Of a stretch of 44,754 nucleotides of DNA, positions 31,736 to 41,800 are shown piece by piece. This DNA is from Actinomycetota bacterium. GTDB taxonomy: Bacteria; Actinomycetota; CADDZG01; JAHWKV01; JAOPZY01. Within the stretch, counting starts at the first letter, position 1. The number at the start of each line of letters is the position of its first letter. Both the position numbers and the translations under genes were made by a program. The stretch lies in NCBI GenBank assembly GCA_025963875.1, contig JAOPZY010000119.1, positions 1 through 44,754 on the forward strand. The letters run 5' to 3'. The notes beneath the pieces are model-generated. The model was not told the DNA's origin. It searched no databases and saw only the letters and a list, made by a program, of their open reading frames with translations.

Positions 31736-33729
31736 AAACCCCCGAGGCGCCCCTCAAGGCGCCGGATAAGAGGCAGGCGCCCTACGGGTCCTGGGCATCG
31801 CCGATCACGGCCGGCCTCGTCGCCTCGGGCGGGGTCCGCCTCGGCCAGGTGGCCTGGTCGGGCGACGACCTCTACTGGCTGGAGGGCAGGCCCGACGAGG
31901 GTGGGCGCAGCGTCGTGGTCCGGCGCTCGGCAAACGGCGACGTCGCCGACGTCATCCCCGAGGGATTCAACGCCCGCACGATGGTCCACGAGTACGGCGG
32001 CGGGAGCTACTGGGTGAGCGGGCCGACCGTCTTCTTCACCAACTTCGAGGACCAGCGCCTGTACCGGGTGGATCCTGGCGAGGTGCCCCGGGCGATCACG
32101 CCAGAGCCACTCGTCCCGCAGGGTGACCGCTATGCGGACGGCGTCGTCACGCCCGATGGGACGTGGGTCATCTGCGTGCGGGAGCGCCACGTGATCGGGC
32201 GGGAGGCCGTCAACGAGATCGTGGCCCTGCCAGCCGACGGCTCCGCTCTGCCGCGCGTCCTCGTCGGGGGCCTGGCCTTCTTCGCCTTCCCCCGCCTGAG
32301 CCCCGACGGGCGCCGGCTGGCCTGGACGAGCTGGGGCCACCCGCGTATGCCCTGGGACGGCACCGAGCTGTGGGTGGCCGAGGTGGCGGATGGCGCCCAG
32401 CTCCGAGGCCGCCGCCTGGTCGCCGGGGGTCCGGAGGAGTCGATCTTCCAGCCCTTGTTCAGCCCCTCCGGCCGGCTCCACTTCGTCTCGGACCGCAGCG
32501 GTTGGTGGAACCTGTACGTGGACCGGGACGGCACCGTGGAGCCCATCGCTCCCGTGGACGCCGAGCTGGGAGTGCCCCAGTGGGTCTTCGGCCTCTCGAC
32601 CTATGCGTTCGTTCCGTTTGTTCCGGCTGGGCCCGACGGCACCATCGTCTGCCTGCTCGGCGGGTCCGGCGGCACGCGGTTGAGCCGGGTCACCCCGGAG
32701 GGAGGCTACGAGGACCTCGGGCTGCCCTACCGCTCCTTCTCGCCGGCGAGCCTCGTGTCCTCGGGGTCCCGCCTCGCCTTCATCGGGGCGAGCCCGGTCC
32801 AGGCGGCGGCCGTGGTGGTGTTCGATACCGGGACCAGGACCCAAGAGGTCGTCCGGCGCAGCCTCAGCGAGGAGGTCGACCCCGCCTTCGTGTCCGTGGC
32901 CGAGCCGATCGAGTTCCCGAGCACCCTGGACGGCGAGCCGGTAACCGCCCACGCCTTGTTCTACAAGCCGATCAACCCCGGCTTTTCGGCCCCCGAGGGG
33001 GAGCGGCCACCGCTGGTGGTGTTCTCCCACGGCGGCCCGACCTCCGCCACCACCTCGGCCCTCAGCCTCGAGATCCAGTTCTGGACCAGCCGCGGGTTCG
33101 GCGTCGTGGACGTCAACTACGGCGGGAGCACCGGGTACGGCAGGCAGTACCGGGAGCGACTGAAGGGCAGGTGGGGCATCCTCGACGTCGACGACTGCAT
33201 GGCGGCAGCCAGGTTCCTCGTCGACCGGGGCGATGCCGATGCGGCCCGCCTGGCGATCCGCGGCGGCAGCGCCGGCGGCTACACGACGCTGTGCGCCCTC
33301 ACCTTCCAGGACCTGTTCGCAGCGGGGGCCAGCTACTACGGGGTCGCCGACGCGGAGGCGCTCGCCAAGGACACCCACAAGTTCGAGTCCCGGTACCTGG
33401 ACTCGCTGATCGGGGAGTATCCGAAGGAGGCGGCGCTCTACCGGGAGCGCTCACCCATCCACTACACCGACCGCCTCTCCTGCCCCATGCTCATCCTCCA
33501 GGGCCTGGAGGACAAGGTGGTGCCCCCGTCGCAGGCGGAGGCAATGGTGGAGGCCCTGCGAGCCAAGGGCCTGCCGTTCGCCTACCTCGCCTACGAGGGC
33601 GAGCAGCACGGATTCCGGAAGGCGGAGAACATCCGTCGCTCGCTGGAGGCCGAGCTGTACTTCTACGCCAAGGTCTTCGGCTTCCAGCACGCCGACGACA
33701 TCGAGCCGGTGGAGATCGAGAACTTGTAG
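31732..33729 (+). CDS. S9-family prolyl oligopeptidase-like peptidase
   Basis: 665-aa serine peptidase. The N-terminal beta-propeller (about 20-400) shows repeated blades such as RLSPDGRRLAW and LHFVSDRSGWWNLY. The C-terminal alpha/beta-hydrolase has nucleophile GGSAGGY (Ser about 513), acid in LEDKVVPP (about 593) and His in EQHGFRK (about 626). Probably cytosolic because no signal peptide is seen. GTG start overlaps the stop of the cupredoxin lipoprotein gene, implying translational coupling although the products are in different compartments. Substrate unknown; acyl-aminoacyl peptidase is possible. Confidence 0.92.
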   Translation: MKTPEAPLKAPDKRQAPYGSWASPITAGLVASGGVRLGQVAWSGDDLYWLEGRPDEGGRSVVVRRSANGDVADVIPEGFNARTMVHEYGGGSYWVSGPTVFFTNFEDQRLYRVDPGEVPRAITPEPLVPQGDRYADGVVTPDGTWVICVRERHVIGREAVNEIVALPADGSALPRVLVGGLAFFAFPRLSPDGRRLAWTSWGHPRMPWDGTELWVAEVADGAQLRGRRLVAGGPEESIFQPLFSPSGRLHFVSDRSGWWNLYVDRDGTVEPIAPVDAELGVPQWVFGLSTYAFVPFVPAGPDGTIVCLLGGSGGTRLSRVTPEGGYEDLGLPYRSFSPASLVSSGSRLAFIGASPVQAAAVVVFDTGTRTQEVVRRSLSEEVDPAFVSVAEPIEFPSTLDGEPVTAHALFYKPINPGFSAPEGERPPLVVFSHGGPTSATTSALSLEIQFWTSRGFGVVDVNYGGSTGYGRQYRERLKGRWGILDVDDCMAAARFLVDRGDADAARLAIRGGSAGGYTTLCALTFQDLFAAGASYYGVADAEALAKDTHKFESRYLDSLIGEYPKEAALYRERSPIHYTDRLSCPMLILQGLEDKVVPPSQAEAMVEALRAKGLPFAYLAYEGEQHGFRKAENIRRSLEAELYFYAKVFGFQHADDIEPVEIENL

Positions 33730-33744
33730 GAAATACCAGAAGCC

Positions 33745-33773
33745 TTTACTTCCCGGGGGGTTTCGACAACAAT
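33745..33773 (+). promoter_or_regulatory. promoter upstream of the DUF5684 gene
   Basis: TTTACT (33745-33750, 4/6), exactly 17 bp, then AACAAT (33768-33773, 4/6) and 7 nt to the ATG at 33781. A leaderless or near-leaderless mRNA is implied. Confidence 0.5.
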
Positions 33774-33780
33774 CCTGGGC

Positions 33781-34284
33781 ATGGGCGGCCTGATCGCGCA
33801 GTACAACTCCAACACGTCGTCCGGCATGGGTGCCGGAGTTGGCATCCTCTTCTTCCTGTTCATCGTTGCGGTGTACGTCTTCTACGGCTATTCCCTGGGA
33901 GTCATCTTCCGGAAAGCCGGCCACCCTCTCTGGGCAGGGTTTGTCCCCCTTTACAACACGTACATCATGCTGAAGATCATCGGACGCCCGGGCTGGTGGC
34001 TCATCCTGTTCTTCATCCCCATCGTCAACTTCATCATCGGCATCATCGTGTACCTCGACCTGGCGCGGTCGTTCGGCAAGGGGGCTGGCTACGGGCTGGC
34101 GCTGTTCTTCCTCTCGTTCATCTTCATCCCCATCCTGGCCTTCAGCGACGCCCAGTACCTCGGCCCCGTGACGGCGCCCGGTGGTCCTCCATCGGGGTAC
34201 CCGCCGCCCGCCTACCCGCCATCCGGGTACCCGCCATCCGGGTACCCGCCGCCGCCCGGTGGCCAGTGGGATGCCCCCAAGTAG
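33781..34284 (+). CDS. DUF5684-like integral membrane protein
   Basis: 167-aa protein with about four transmembrane helices (about 17-40, 50-60, 68-92, 100-118) and the conserved GYSLGVIFRKAGHPLWAGFVPLYNTYIMLKI block (quoted in part: FRKAGHPLWAGFVPLYN), typical of DUF5684. A C-terminal Tyr/Pro/Gly tail (YPPSG repeats, about 140-165) is encoded by a 15-bp tandem repeat. Function is unknown. It has a promoter of its own. Confidence 0.82.
   Translation: MGGLIAQYNSNTSSGMGAGVGILFFLFIVAVYVFYGYSLGVIFRKAGHPLWAGFVPLYNTYIMLKIIGRPGWWLILFFIPIVNFIIGIIVYLDLARSFGKGAGYGLALFFLSFIFIPILAFSDAQYLGPVTAPGGPPSGYPPPAYPPSGYPPSGYPPPPGGQWDAPK
34213..34250 (+). repeat. 15-bp tandem repeat in the DUF5684 gene
   Basis: TACCCGCCATCCGGG occurs at 34213-34227 and 34228-34242, followed by a partial third copy. 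It encodes the YPPSG repeats of the tail, so repeat-number change would alter tail length in frame. Confidence 0.75.
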
Positions 34285-34385
34285 GTAGCTAGGCAGTTCC
34301 CCCCGTGCGGTTGTCTACGCAGTTCGGATGGGTGTTTTCGCGTGCCCCCTGTGCCGATACTGGGAACATCGAGAGGGGCAGGCAC

Positions 34386-34556
34386 ATGGACACCTACGGA
34401 TTCGTCAGCGTCATCGGCTTGGCGGGGGTCGGACTGCTCGCCTACCGCGCCTACATGGAGCGTGCTGCCCACGACCGGGCCAAAGTCCCCCCGCCCGAGC
34501 CTGTACCTGCCGAACCCGCCACACCGCGGGGTCGCCGCCGGAGGCGCCGCAGCTAA
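34386..34556 (+). CDS. 56-residue single-pass membrane protein
   Basis: 56 aa with a hydrophobic helix at about 6-21 (FVSVIGLAGVGLLAYRAY), then a polar, Pro-rich stretch and a strongly basic end (RGRRRRRRS). GAGAGGGG lies about 11 nt before the ATG. The composition fits a small membrane protein with a cytosolic basic tail. No family is recognised. Confidence 0.55.
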   Translation: MDTYGFVSVIGLAGVGLLAYRAYMERAAHDRAKVPPPEPVPAEPATPRGRRRRRRS

Positions 34557-34567
34557 GCTCACCTCTT

Positions 34568-35392
34568 GTGAATCCAGGTGCCGCCGATCCGTTCATCGCC
34601 GTCGAGGGCTGGGACGAGGCCACGGCGCAGCAGTGGGCGGAGGTCCTGGAGCTTCGGGCGACCAACCCCAGCCAGATCCAGCTCCGAGCCGATCTCATCG
34701 CCGCGGCCTGGCTCAAGCCCGGCGACACCGTCGTCGAGGTGGGCTGTGGGACCGGCATCACACTCGTCGACCTGACCGTTGCCGTCGGTCCCGGTGGCCG
34801 AACCCTCGGCTTCGAGCCGCAGCCGCTGTTCGCCGAGCTCGCCCGGCGGCGTCTGGGGGAGCGAGGACTCGAGCGTGCGTCGGTCGAGATCGGTACGGCC
34901 GAGGCGATCCCCCTCGGCGATGCGACCGTGGACGCCGCCGTGGCCCAGACCGTCCTCGTCCACGTTCCCGGGGCCGCAGCGGCGCTGGCGGAGATGTGCC
35001 GGGTTGTCCGCCCGGGGGGCAGGGTGGCGAGCATCGACCAGGACGGCGACGCCCTCGTCATCGACCACCCCGACAAGGCGCTGACCCGTCGCCTCGTCGT
35101 CTTCAGCAGCGACCAGCGCTTCGCCGACGGGTGGACTGGCCGCCGGCTCCCGAGAATGTTCCGCACCGCCGGGCTGGGCGACGTCACCGTCACGATGCGA
35201 TGCCACCTGGAGACCGAGCCGGGGAACTTCCTGCACGTGATGGCCCTTCGCCTCGCCGAGAACGCCCTCGAGGCGGGCGTGATCACCGAGGCGGAGTGGC
35301 GAAGCTGGACCGCCGGCCTGGCCGAGCTGGCGGAGAGCGGATCCTTCTTCGCCAGCTCCAACTACTACGTGTGCTCGGGCCTGAAAACCTGA
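34568..35392 (+). CDS. class I SAM-dependent methyltransferase
   Basis: 274-aa Rossmann-fold methyltransferase. Motif I VVEVGCGTGITLVDL (about residue 58) binds SAM; the acidic loop LGFEPQPLF, GTAEAIPLGDATVDAA and VRPGGRVASID are further family motifs (UbiE/arsenite-type). Translation probably starts at GTG 34568, 11 bp after the small-protein stop. A -10-like TAAGCT (34554-34559) is nearby. The substrate is unknown; the small-molecule or quinone/lipid branch is most likely. Confidence 0.88.
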   Translation: MNPGAADPFIAVEGWDEATAQQWAEVLELRATNPSQIQLRADLIAAAWLKPGDTVVEVGCGTGITLVDLTVAVGPGGRTLGFEPQPLFAELARRRLGERGLERASVEIGTAEAIPLGDATVDAAVAQTVLVHVPGAAAALAEMCRVVRPGGRVASIDQDGDALVIDHPDKALTRRLVVFSSDQRFADGWTGRRLPRMFRTAGLGDVTVTMRCHLETEPGNFLHVMALRLAENALEAGVITEAEWRSWTAGLAELAESGSFFASSNYYVCSGLKT

Positions 35393-35410
35393 CACGTGCC
35401 CGCCAGGCCC

Positions 35411-36112
35411 TCACACCTTCCTGTAGAGGATCGTGCGCTTCACTTCCTGAATCGCCTCGGTGACTTTGATCCCGCGGGGGCACGCTTCGGTGCAGTTGAA
35501 GGTGGTCCGGCACCGGAACGCCCCCTCCCGGGCGCTCAGGATCTCCAGCCGCTCCCGGTCCCCGGCGTCGCGGGAGTCGAAGATGAACCGGTGGGCGTTG
35601 ACGATGGCGGCCGGGCCGACGTAGGTGTCGTCACCCCAGAAGATGGGGCAGGACGTCGTACAGGCGGCGCAGAGGATGCACTTCGTCGTGTCGTCGTAGC
35701 GGGCACGCTCCTCGGGGGACTGCAGCCGCTCCCGGCCGCCGGGGTCGGTGTCGTCGGGGACCAGCCAGGGCTGGACCGCCCGGTAGCCCGCGAAGAAGGG
35801 CTCCATGTCGACGATGAGGTCCTTCTCGACCTTGAGGCCCCGGATGGGCTCGACGGTGACCGGCTGGTCCAATGTCTTGCAGAGCACCTTGCAGGCCAGC
35901 CGGTTCACCCCGTTGATGACCATGGCGTCCGAGCCGCAGACGCCGTGCCCGCACGACCGGCGCAGCGCCAGGGTGCCGTCGAGGTACCACTTCACGTAGT
36001 GGAGGGCGTCGAGGACCCGGCCGTTGTCCTCGACCTCGGCGACGTAGTTGCCCCAGACGGGCTTGTCCTGCGTTGCCGGGTCGAACCGCTGGATTTTGAG
36101 CTGGACCTTCAA
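35411..36112 (-). CDS. sdhB: succinate dehydrogenase iron-sulfur subunit
   Basis: 233-aa subunit passing electrons from the flavoprotein to the membrane anchor. The [2Fe-2S] ligands lie in RRSCGHGVCGSDA and LACKVLC (about 53-77). The [4Fe-4S] and [3Fe-4S] ligands lie in CILCAACTTSCP (about 145-156) and FRCRTTFNCTEACPRG (about 200-214). Last gene of the operon, 7 bp after the CADD-like gene, which separates it from sdhA. Convergent with the methyltransferase. Confidence 0.95.
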   Translation of the reverse strand: MKVQLKIQRFDPATQDKPVWGNYVAEVEDNGRVLDALHYVKWYLDGTLALRRSCGHGVCGSDAMVINGVNRLACKVLCKTLDQPVTVEPIRGLKVEKDLIVDMEPFFAGYRAVQPWLVPDDTDPGGRERLQSPEERARYDDTTKCILCAACTTSCPIFWGDDTYVGPAAIVNAHRFIFDSRDAGDRERLEILSAREGAFRCRTTFNCTEACPRGIKVTEAIQEVKRTILYRKV

Positions 36113-36119
36113 GCGGCCC

Positions 36120-36749
36120 TCACACGAGCATCGCTTCGAAGGTGTCGAGCATGCCCCACCAGGCGTCGAGGGCCAGGGCCGCCGACTCCCGGGCCTGCTC
36201 GGAGTCGACCATGCCGGTGCGGATGCCCGCCGCGTGCTCGTGGTCCAGCGTCGAGTGGAGGTCGAAGAACTCGAGGGCCGCGGGGGACGTCACGCCGTAG
36301 AAGCGGCGCAGCCCGTCGGCCTTGGATGCCGCCACCGACGGGAACTGGGCCTCGTACGCGTAGAGGGCCGCCAGTGCCTCGTCGGGGCCCCGGTCGCACA
36401 GTGACTCGTACGTGTAGACGAGGTTGACCGTGCGCGGCAGCAGCGTCGCCTCCTGCACCTCCTGCCGGCTCACGCCGAGGGCCTCGGCGAAGCGCAGCCA
36501 CAGCTCGGGGTGCGTGACCGGGCCCCCCGCCTCGTCGGCGAGGTTGTTCTTCAACGACTCCAGGGCCGGTCCTTCGGGGAGGTGGGCCATTGCCTGCTCG
36601 AGGAACTTGGGCAGCGCCGACTCGTAGGCGTAGTACTGGACGGCGTAGCTGCGAAGCACCTCCGGGGTCACCTTGCCCTTCTGCCAGCGGCAGTAGAAGG
36701 GGTGCATCAGAAGGTGCTGCTCCTCGATCATCCGGTCAATTGCGCCCAC
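36120..36749 (-). CDS. CADD-like heme-oxygenase-fold diiron enzyme (possible p-aminobenzoate synthase)
   Basis: 209-aa heme-oxygenase-fold protein resembling Chlamydia CADD, a self-sacrificing oxygenase that makes p-aminobenzoate from its own Tyr. Relative to CADD, as I recall it, the metal ligands align at constant offset: Glu73 and His80, Glu133, His165, Asp169 and His172. The reactive Tyr19 and Tyr132 and the Lys143 implicated as amine donor are also present. The gene lies between sdhA (43 bp) and sdhB (7 bp). GTG start behind AAAGGGG. A PqqC/TenA-like oxidase of other function is the alternative. Confidence 0.78.
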   Translation of the reverse strand: MGAIDRMIEEQHLLMHPFYCRWQKGKVTPEVLRSYAVQYYAYESALPKFLEQAMAHLPEGPALESLKNNLADEAGGPVTHPELWLRFAEALGVSRQEVQEATLLPRTVNLVYTYESLCDRGPDEALAALYAYEAQFPSVAASKADGLRRFYGVTSPAALEFFDLHSTLDHEHAAGIRTGMVDSEQARESAALALDAWWGMLDTFEAMLV

Positions 36750-36792
36750 GCTTGACCCCTTTCTCCGGCGAGATCCGCACGAATCCTCGACT

Positions 36793-38544
<1,752 letters not shown>

Positions 38545-38546
38545 CG

Positions 38547-38957
38547 TCAGTGCGCCAGGGTTGCAGGGTCGAAGGTCACGATGACCAGGGTCCCGACGGA
38601 TAGGAACACGAAGGTGGCCACGTAGAGCGTCGCCTTCGCCAGCACCCGCCACCCGTCCCGGTGGACGTAGTCGTGGATGACGGTGCGGGTCCCGCTGGAG
38701 CCGTGGAGCAGCGCGAGGGCGAGCAGCAGCCAGTCGTAGCTCCGCCAGAAGATGCCGTGCCAGCGGGCGGCGACGAAGTCGAAGTTGACCCGCTCCACCC
38801 CGCCCCCGAAGACGTGCATGATCGCCAGGTGGCCAAGGACGAGGAACACCAGCAGGAGGCCGGAGATGCGCATGAAGAACCACGACCACACCTCCCAGCT
38901 CGAGGGCGAGATCCCCGAGGGAAAGTGGCGCTCGTAGACGTCCTGGACGGTCGCCAT
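38547..38957 (-). CDS. sdhD: succinate dehydrogenase membrane anchor subunit D
   Basis: 136-aa membrane anchor with three transmembrane helices (about 30-52, 66-86, 110-132). It carries candidate heme/quinone His residues in LVLGHLAIMHVF and a following Asp/Tyr in SYDWLLLALALLHG. The start ATG overlaps the sdhC stop by 1 base. Together with SdhC it holds heme b and quinone. Confidence 0.85.
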   Translation of the reverse strand: MATVQDVYERHFPSGISPSSWEVWSWFFMRISGLLLVFLVLGHLAIMHVFGGGVERVNFDFVAARWHGIFWRSYDWLLLALALLHGSSGTRTVIHDYVHRDGWRVLAKATLYVATFVFLSVGTLVIVTFDPATLAH

Positions 38958-39346
38958 CAGAAGATCGGCTTCAGCATGATGAAGGCGGACGGGACGAACA
39001 TCACGAGGCTCACGACGTTGACGGCGACCGACAGCTGGCGCTCGTAGCGCACGCCCCGGTCCCAGAAGTCGACGAGGATGACCCGGAGCCCGTTCATCGA
39101 GTGGTAGATGACGGCGCCGATGAGCAGCACCTCCAGCGGCCGGAACCAGGCGGTCTTGTAGATGTTGACGAACGTGTCGTAGTGGTGCTTCCCGAAGCCG
39201 ATGAGGGAGGTGTCCAGGATGTGGAGGAAGAGGAACCCGAGCACCATCAGCCCCGTGCCGCGGTGGAGGATCCACGACCACATCCCGCCCCCACCCTTGT
39301 ACCGCGTCTTGTGGTAGGGCTCGGTCTTCCCGGCGGCGGGACTCAT
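38957..39346 (-). CDS. sdhC: succinate dehydrogenase cytochrome b556 subunit C
   Basis: 129-aa membrane anchor. After a short N-terminus it has the signature SWILHRGTGLMVLGFLFLHILD (quoted in part: HRGTGLMVLGFLFLH), with three helices and a heme-ligand His in the FLFLHILD region. A further His pair lies in GKHHYDTF. First sdh gene; preceded by a TATATT -10 box, 23 bp after an esterase gene on the same strand. Confidence 0.9.
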   Translation of the reverse strand: MSPAAGKTEPYHKTRYKGGGGMWSWILHRGTGLMVLGFLFLHILDTSLIGFGKHHYDTFVNIYKTAWFRPLEVLLIGAVIYHSMNGLRVILVDFWDRGVRYERQLSVAVNVVSLVMFVPSAFIMLKPIF

Positions 39347-39354
39347 TACGGACG

Positions 39355-39360
39355 AATATA
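39355..39360 (-). promoter_or_regulatory. -10 box of the sdh operon
   Basis: Minus strand TATATT (5/6) with 8 nt to the sdhC ATG. No -35 was recognised. It lies in the 23-bp gap after the esterase gene. Confidence 0.4.
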
Positions 39361-39369
39361 CCGCGCCTC

Positions 39370-40773
39370 TCAGCCGGCGATTGAAACCGTGACCGTCGAC
39401 CAACCGGCTGTCGCGTCCGAGCCGAACTGGGTCTGCTGCTGGGAGTGGCTCGGGCCCAGGTCGATCGGGAACCGCAACCGGCCATCGGATCCGGCGCTGA
39501 CCGGCCTCGTCGTGACCCCGGTCCCGAGCACATACGTCGCGCCCGGGCGGTAGGCGGCGGCGGTGATCACGTCCAGCGTCCCGCTGCCGGTGGCGGTGAG
39601 GCCGCCGGAGGTGACGCCGGTCAGGTAGGCAAACTCCTTGACATCCCGGTGGGCCGTGAAGGTCCAGTCCCACGCACCGAACGACGGCTGGGCCGAGCGC
39701 ATTGCGAATTCCTGTGGCGTGCCCACCGGCTTGCCGAGGGTCGGTGCCAGCCAGGTGAGGAAGCGTGGCAGCTCGCGGATGAAGTAGGGGTAGGCGTGGG
39801 TCCCGGGTCCGTAGAAGTCGGTGGTGCGCGCGATGCCGGCCGCGCCGAGCGCGGCGTCGAAGGCCTGGTTCATGCTCCACACCTTCGTCTCCAGGTCGTC
39901 CGGGGTCGTCACGTAAGGCGGGTCGAGCGGGCCCGGCTGTCCGTTGCCGCTTGCCAGGAAGAGGCGGGTGCCGGCGAGGTTCGAGGCCAGATAGGTGGGG
40001 TCGTTGTCCTGCCAGACGACCTCCTGCGTGGCGCGGTCGCCCCAGGTGCAGTGGCCCGGCGGTCCGTAGCCCGGCAGGTAGGTCAGGTCCCAGATGAAGT
40101 TCACCGTGCTGGAGTAGGCCGGCAGGTCGGTGTAGATGGCGCCGGAGAACGTGCCCGCCGTGCCGAACAGGCCGGGGTGCGAGGCGGCATACTTCATTGC
40201 GCCTTCTCCTCCCGCGGACAACCCGGCAATGGAGCGACCTCCGGGGGCAGCGATCGTCGGGTAGTGCGCGTCGATCCACGGCACCAGCTCGCCGGTGTGG
40301 AACGACTCCCACGCCGGTGGCTGGCCGAGCTCGACGAGCTCGGAGCCGTACCAGTCGGAGTACGAGCCGTCGCGGCCGTCGTCCGGCATGACGACGATCA
40401 CCGGTGTGTCACCTACGATCCCCTCCACGCCGTTCGCCGGCCAGTCCTTGTAGGTGCCGAGCGCCCCGTGCAGCAGGTAGAGCACCGGGTACCGCGTGCC
40501 GGAGGAGGGGTCGTACCCCGTGGGGGTGAGCACGTCGACGTGGACGTCGCCCTGCATCGCCTGGGAGTGCAGCGTGATGTCCTGGAGGCGTGGATCGACG
40601 TTGACCCGGCCGGCCTCTGTGGCGCCCAGGAGGATCGGTGCCGACCGCGCGACGCAGCGCGGCCACGGCGCGGTGACGGCCTGCCAGGCGCCGTTCACCG
40701 TGCCGGTGACGGCCAGCAACGCTGCGGTGACGAGCAAGCTGACCGGTTGAAGGTCGAGGCCGCTGGATGGCAT
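39370..40773 (-). CDS. secreted esterase (antigen 85/esterase D-like alpha/beta-hydrolase)
   Basis: 467-aa exported hydrolase. The N-terminal hydrophobic segment (SLLVTAALLAVTGTVNGA, about 12-30) is a signal peptide or anchor. The esterase domain of the PF00756 type has LYLLHGALGTYKDW, VMPDDGRDGSYSDWYG and nucleophile GLSAGGEGA (about residue 195), with the His in GPGTHAYPYF (about 325). A C-terminal beta-rich extension (about 360-467) is unlike mycolyltransferases. The ATG at 40773 is preceded by GGAGAGGGGCAGG. Substrate unknown. Confidence 0.86.
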   Translation of the reverse strand: MPSSGLDLQPVSLLVTAALLAVTGTVNGAWQAVTAPWPRCVARSAPILLGATEAGRVNVDPRLQDITLHSQAMQGDVHVDVLTPTGYDPSSGTRYPVLYLLHGALGTYKDWPANGVEGIVGDTPVIVVMPDDGRDGSYSDWYGSELVELGQPPAWESFHTGELVPWIDAHYPTIAAPGGRSIAGLSAGGEGAMKYAASHPGLFGTAGTFSGAIYTDLPAYSSTVNFIWDLTYLPGYGPPGHCTWGDRATQEVVWQDNDPTYLASNLAGTRLFLASGNGQPGPLDPPYVTTPDDLETKVWSMNQAFDAALGAAGIARTTDFYGPGTHAYPYFIRELPRFLTWLAPTLGKPVGTPQEFAMRSAQPSFGAWDWTFTAHRDVKEFAYLTGVTSGGLTATGSGTLDVITAAAYRPGATYVLGTGVTTRPVSAGSDGRLRFPIDLGPSHSQQQTQFGSDATAGWSTVTVSIAG

Positions 40774-40825
40774 CCTGCCCCTCTCCGTCGGCCCGGGGGC
40801 ATGCAAGTTAACGAATCCGCTCAGG

Positions 40826-40831
40826 TAGTAT
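40826..40831 (+). promoter_or_regulatory. -10 box of the enoyl-ACP reductase gene
   Basis: TAGTAT (4/6) ends exactly 6 nt before the GTG start at 40838; no ribosome site is present. A leaderless mRNA is predicted. No clear -35. Confidence 0.4.
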
Positions 40832-40837
40832 CCGGCG

Positions 40838-41614
40838 GTGCTCCTCGACGGCCGCAAGCTCCTGATCACCGGCGTGCTCTCCCCGCAGAGCATCGCCTTC
40901 ACCGTGGCCCGCCTGGCCCAGGAGCAGGGGGCCGAGGTCCTGCTGACCGGGTTCGGGAAGGGGATGCAGCTCACCGAGATGAGCGCCCGCCGCCTTCCGA
41001 CGACCCCCGACATCCTGGAGATGGACGCCAACGACGAGGGCCAGATCGCCGCAGTGGCGGACGAGGTCGGCAAGCGCTTCGGCCACCTGGACGGCTTCCT
41101 GCACGCCATCGCCTACGCGCCGCAGGACTGCCTCGGCGGCAACTTCCTCAACACCCCCTGGGAGAGCGTCGCCACCGCGGTGCAGACGAGCGCCTACTCG
41201 CTGAAGGCGATCTCGGCGGCGCTGCGGCCCCACCTCGCCGGGGGCGGCTCCGTGGTGGGGCTCGACTTCGACGCCACCCTCGCCTGGCCGATCTACGACT
41301 GGATGGGGGTCGCCAAGGCCGCCCTCGAGTCCGTGAGCCGCTACCTGGCCCGGGACCTGGGCCCGGACGGCATCCGCGTCAACCTGGTCTCGGCCGGCCC
41401 GCTGCGGACGATGGCCGCCAAGGGGATCCCGGGCTTCGAGGTGCTCGCCGACGGTTGGGGCAAGCGGGCGCCGCTGGGCTGGGACGTGAAGGACCCGCTG
41501 CCGACCGCCCGGTGCGTCGCCTTCCTGCTCTCGGACTGGTCGAAGGGCATCACGGGCGAGATCGTCCACGTCGACGGGGGCTACCACGCCCTGGGGGCCG
41601 ACATCACCCAATAG
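40838..41614 (+). CDS. fabI: enoyl-[acyl-carrier-protein] reductase (InhA/FabI type)
   Basis: 258-aa NADH-dependent short-chain dehydrogenase for the last step of fatty-acid elongation. It resembles mycobacterial InhA: ITGVLSPQSIAFTVARLAQEQGA as the nucleotide-binding start (quoted in part: GVLSPQSIAF), GLDFDATLAWP, and catalytic Tyr-x6-Lys in YDWMGVAKAALES (about 152-164), then SAGPLRTMAAK and the C-terminal DGGYHA. GTG start with -10 box 6 nt upstream. Divergent from the secreted esterase. Confidence 0.93.
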   Translation: MLLDGRKLLITGVLSPQSIAFTVARLAQEQGAEVLLTGFGKGMQLTEMSARRLPTTPDILEMDANDEGQIAAVADEVGKRFGHLDGFLHAIAYAPQDCLGGNFLNTPWESVATAVQTSAYSLKAISAALRPHLAGGGSVVGLDFDATLAWPIYDWMGVAKAALESVSRYLARDLGPDGIRVNLVSAGPLRTMAAKGIPGFEVLADGWGKRAPLGWDVKDPLPTARCVAFLLSDWSKGITGEIVHVDGGYHALGADITQ

Positions 41615-41731
41615 GCCACAGAATCACCCAATGTGCCCATATAGATGGGATCCCATCGAACCGACACTTAACGTAGGCACCCGGCAAAGCGGTTGCCACG
41701 GATTCCAGCCCGGGGGGATGCTGCCGGTCGC

Positions 41732-41760
41732 CGGGGAGGCGACGAGGAGTCGCCTCCCCG
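41732..41760. terminator. strong GC-rich hairpin after fabI
   Basis: CGGGGAGGCGAC (41732-41743) and GTCGCCTCCCCG (41749-41760) are perfect 12-bp arms with a 5-nt loop. No U tract. It lies 118 bp after fabI and 40 bp before the mutase gene. Confidence 0.5.
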
Positions 41761-41788
41761 CCCGGCAAGTCTGCTCGGTACCGGCCCG

Positions 41789-41794
41789 TAGAAT
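41789..41794 (+). promoter_or_regulatory. -10 box of the mutase-npdG operon
   Basis: TAGAAT (5/6) ends exactly 6 nt before the GTG at 41801; no ribosome site. A leaderless mRNA is predicted. Confidence 0.45.
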
Positions 41795-41800
41795 GGGTGG

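Noticed and set aside
34190-34260. Short repeats read as a CRISPR-like or regulatory array
   Set aside because: They are 15-bp in-frame tandem repeats coding the YPPSG tail of a membrane protein, without spacers.
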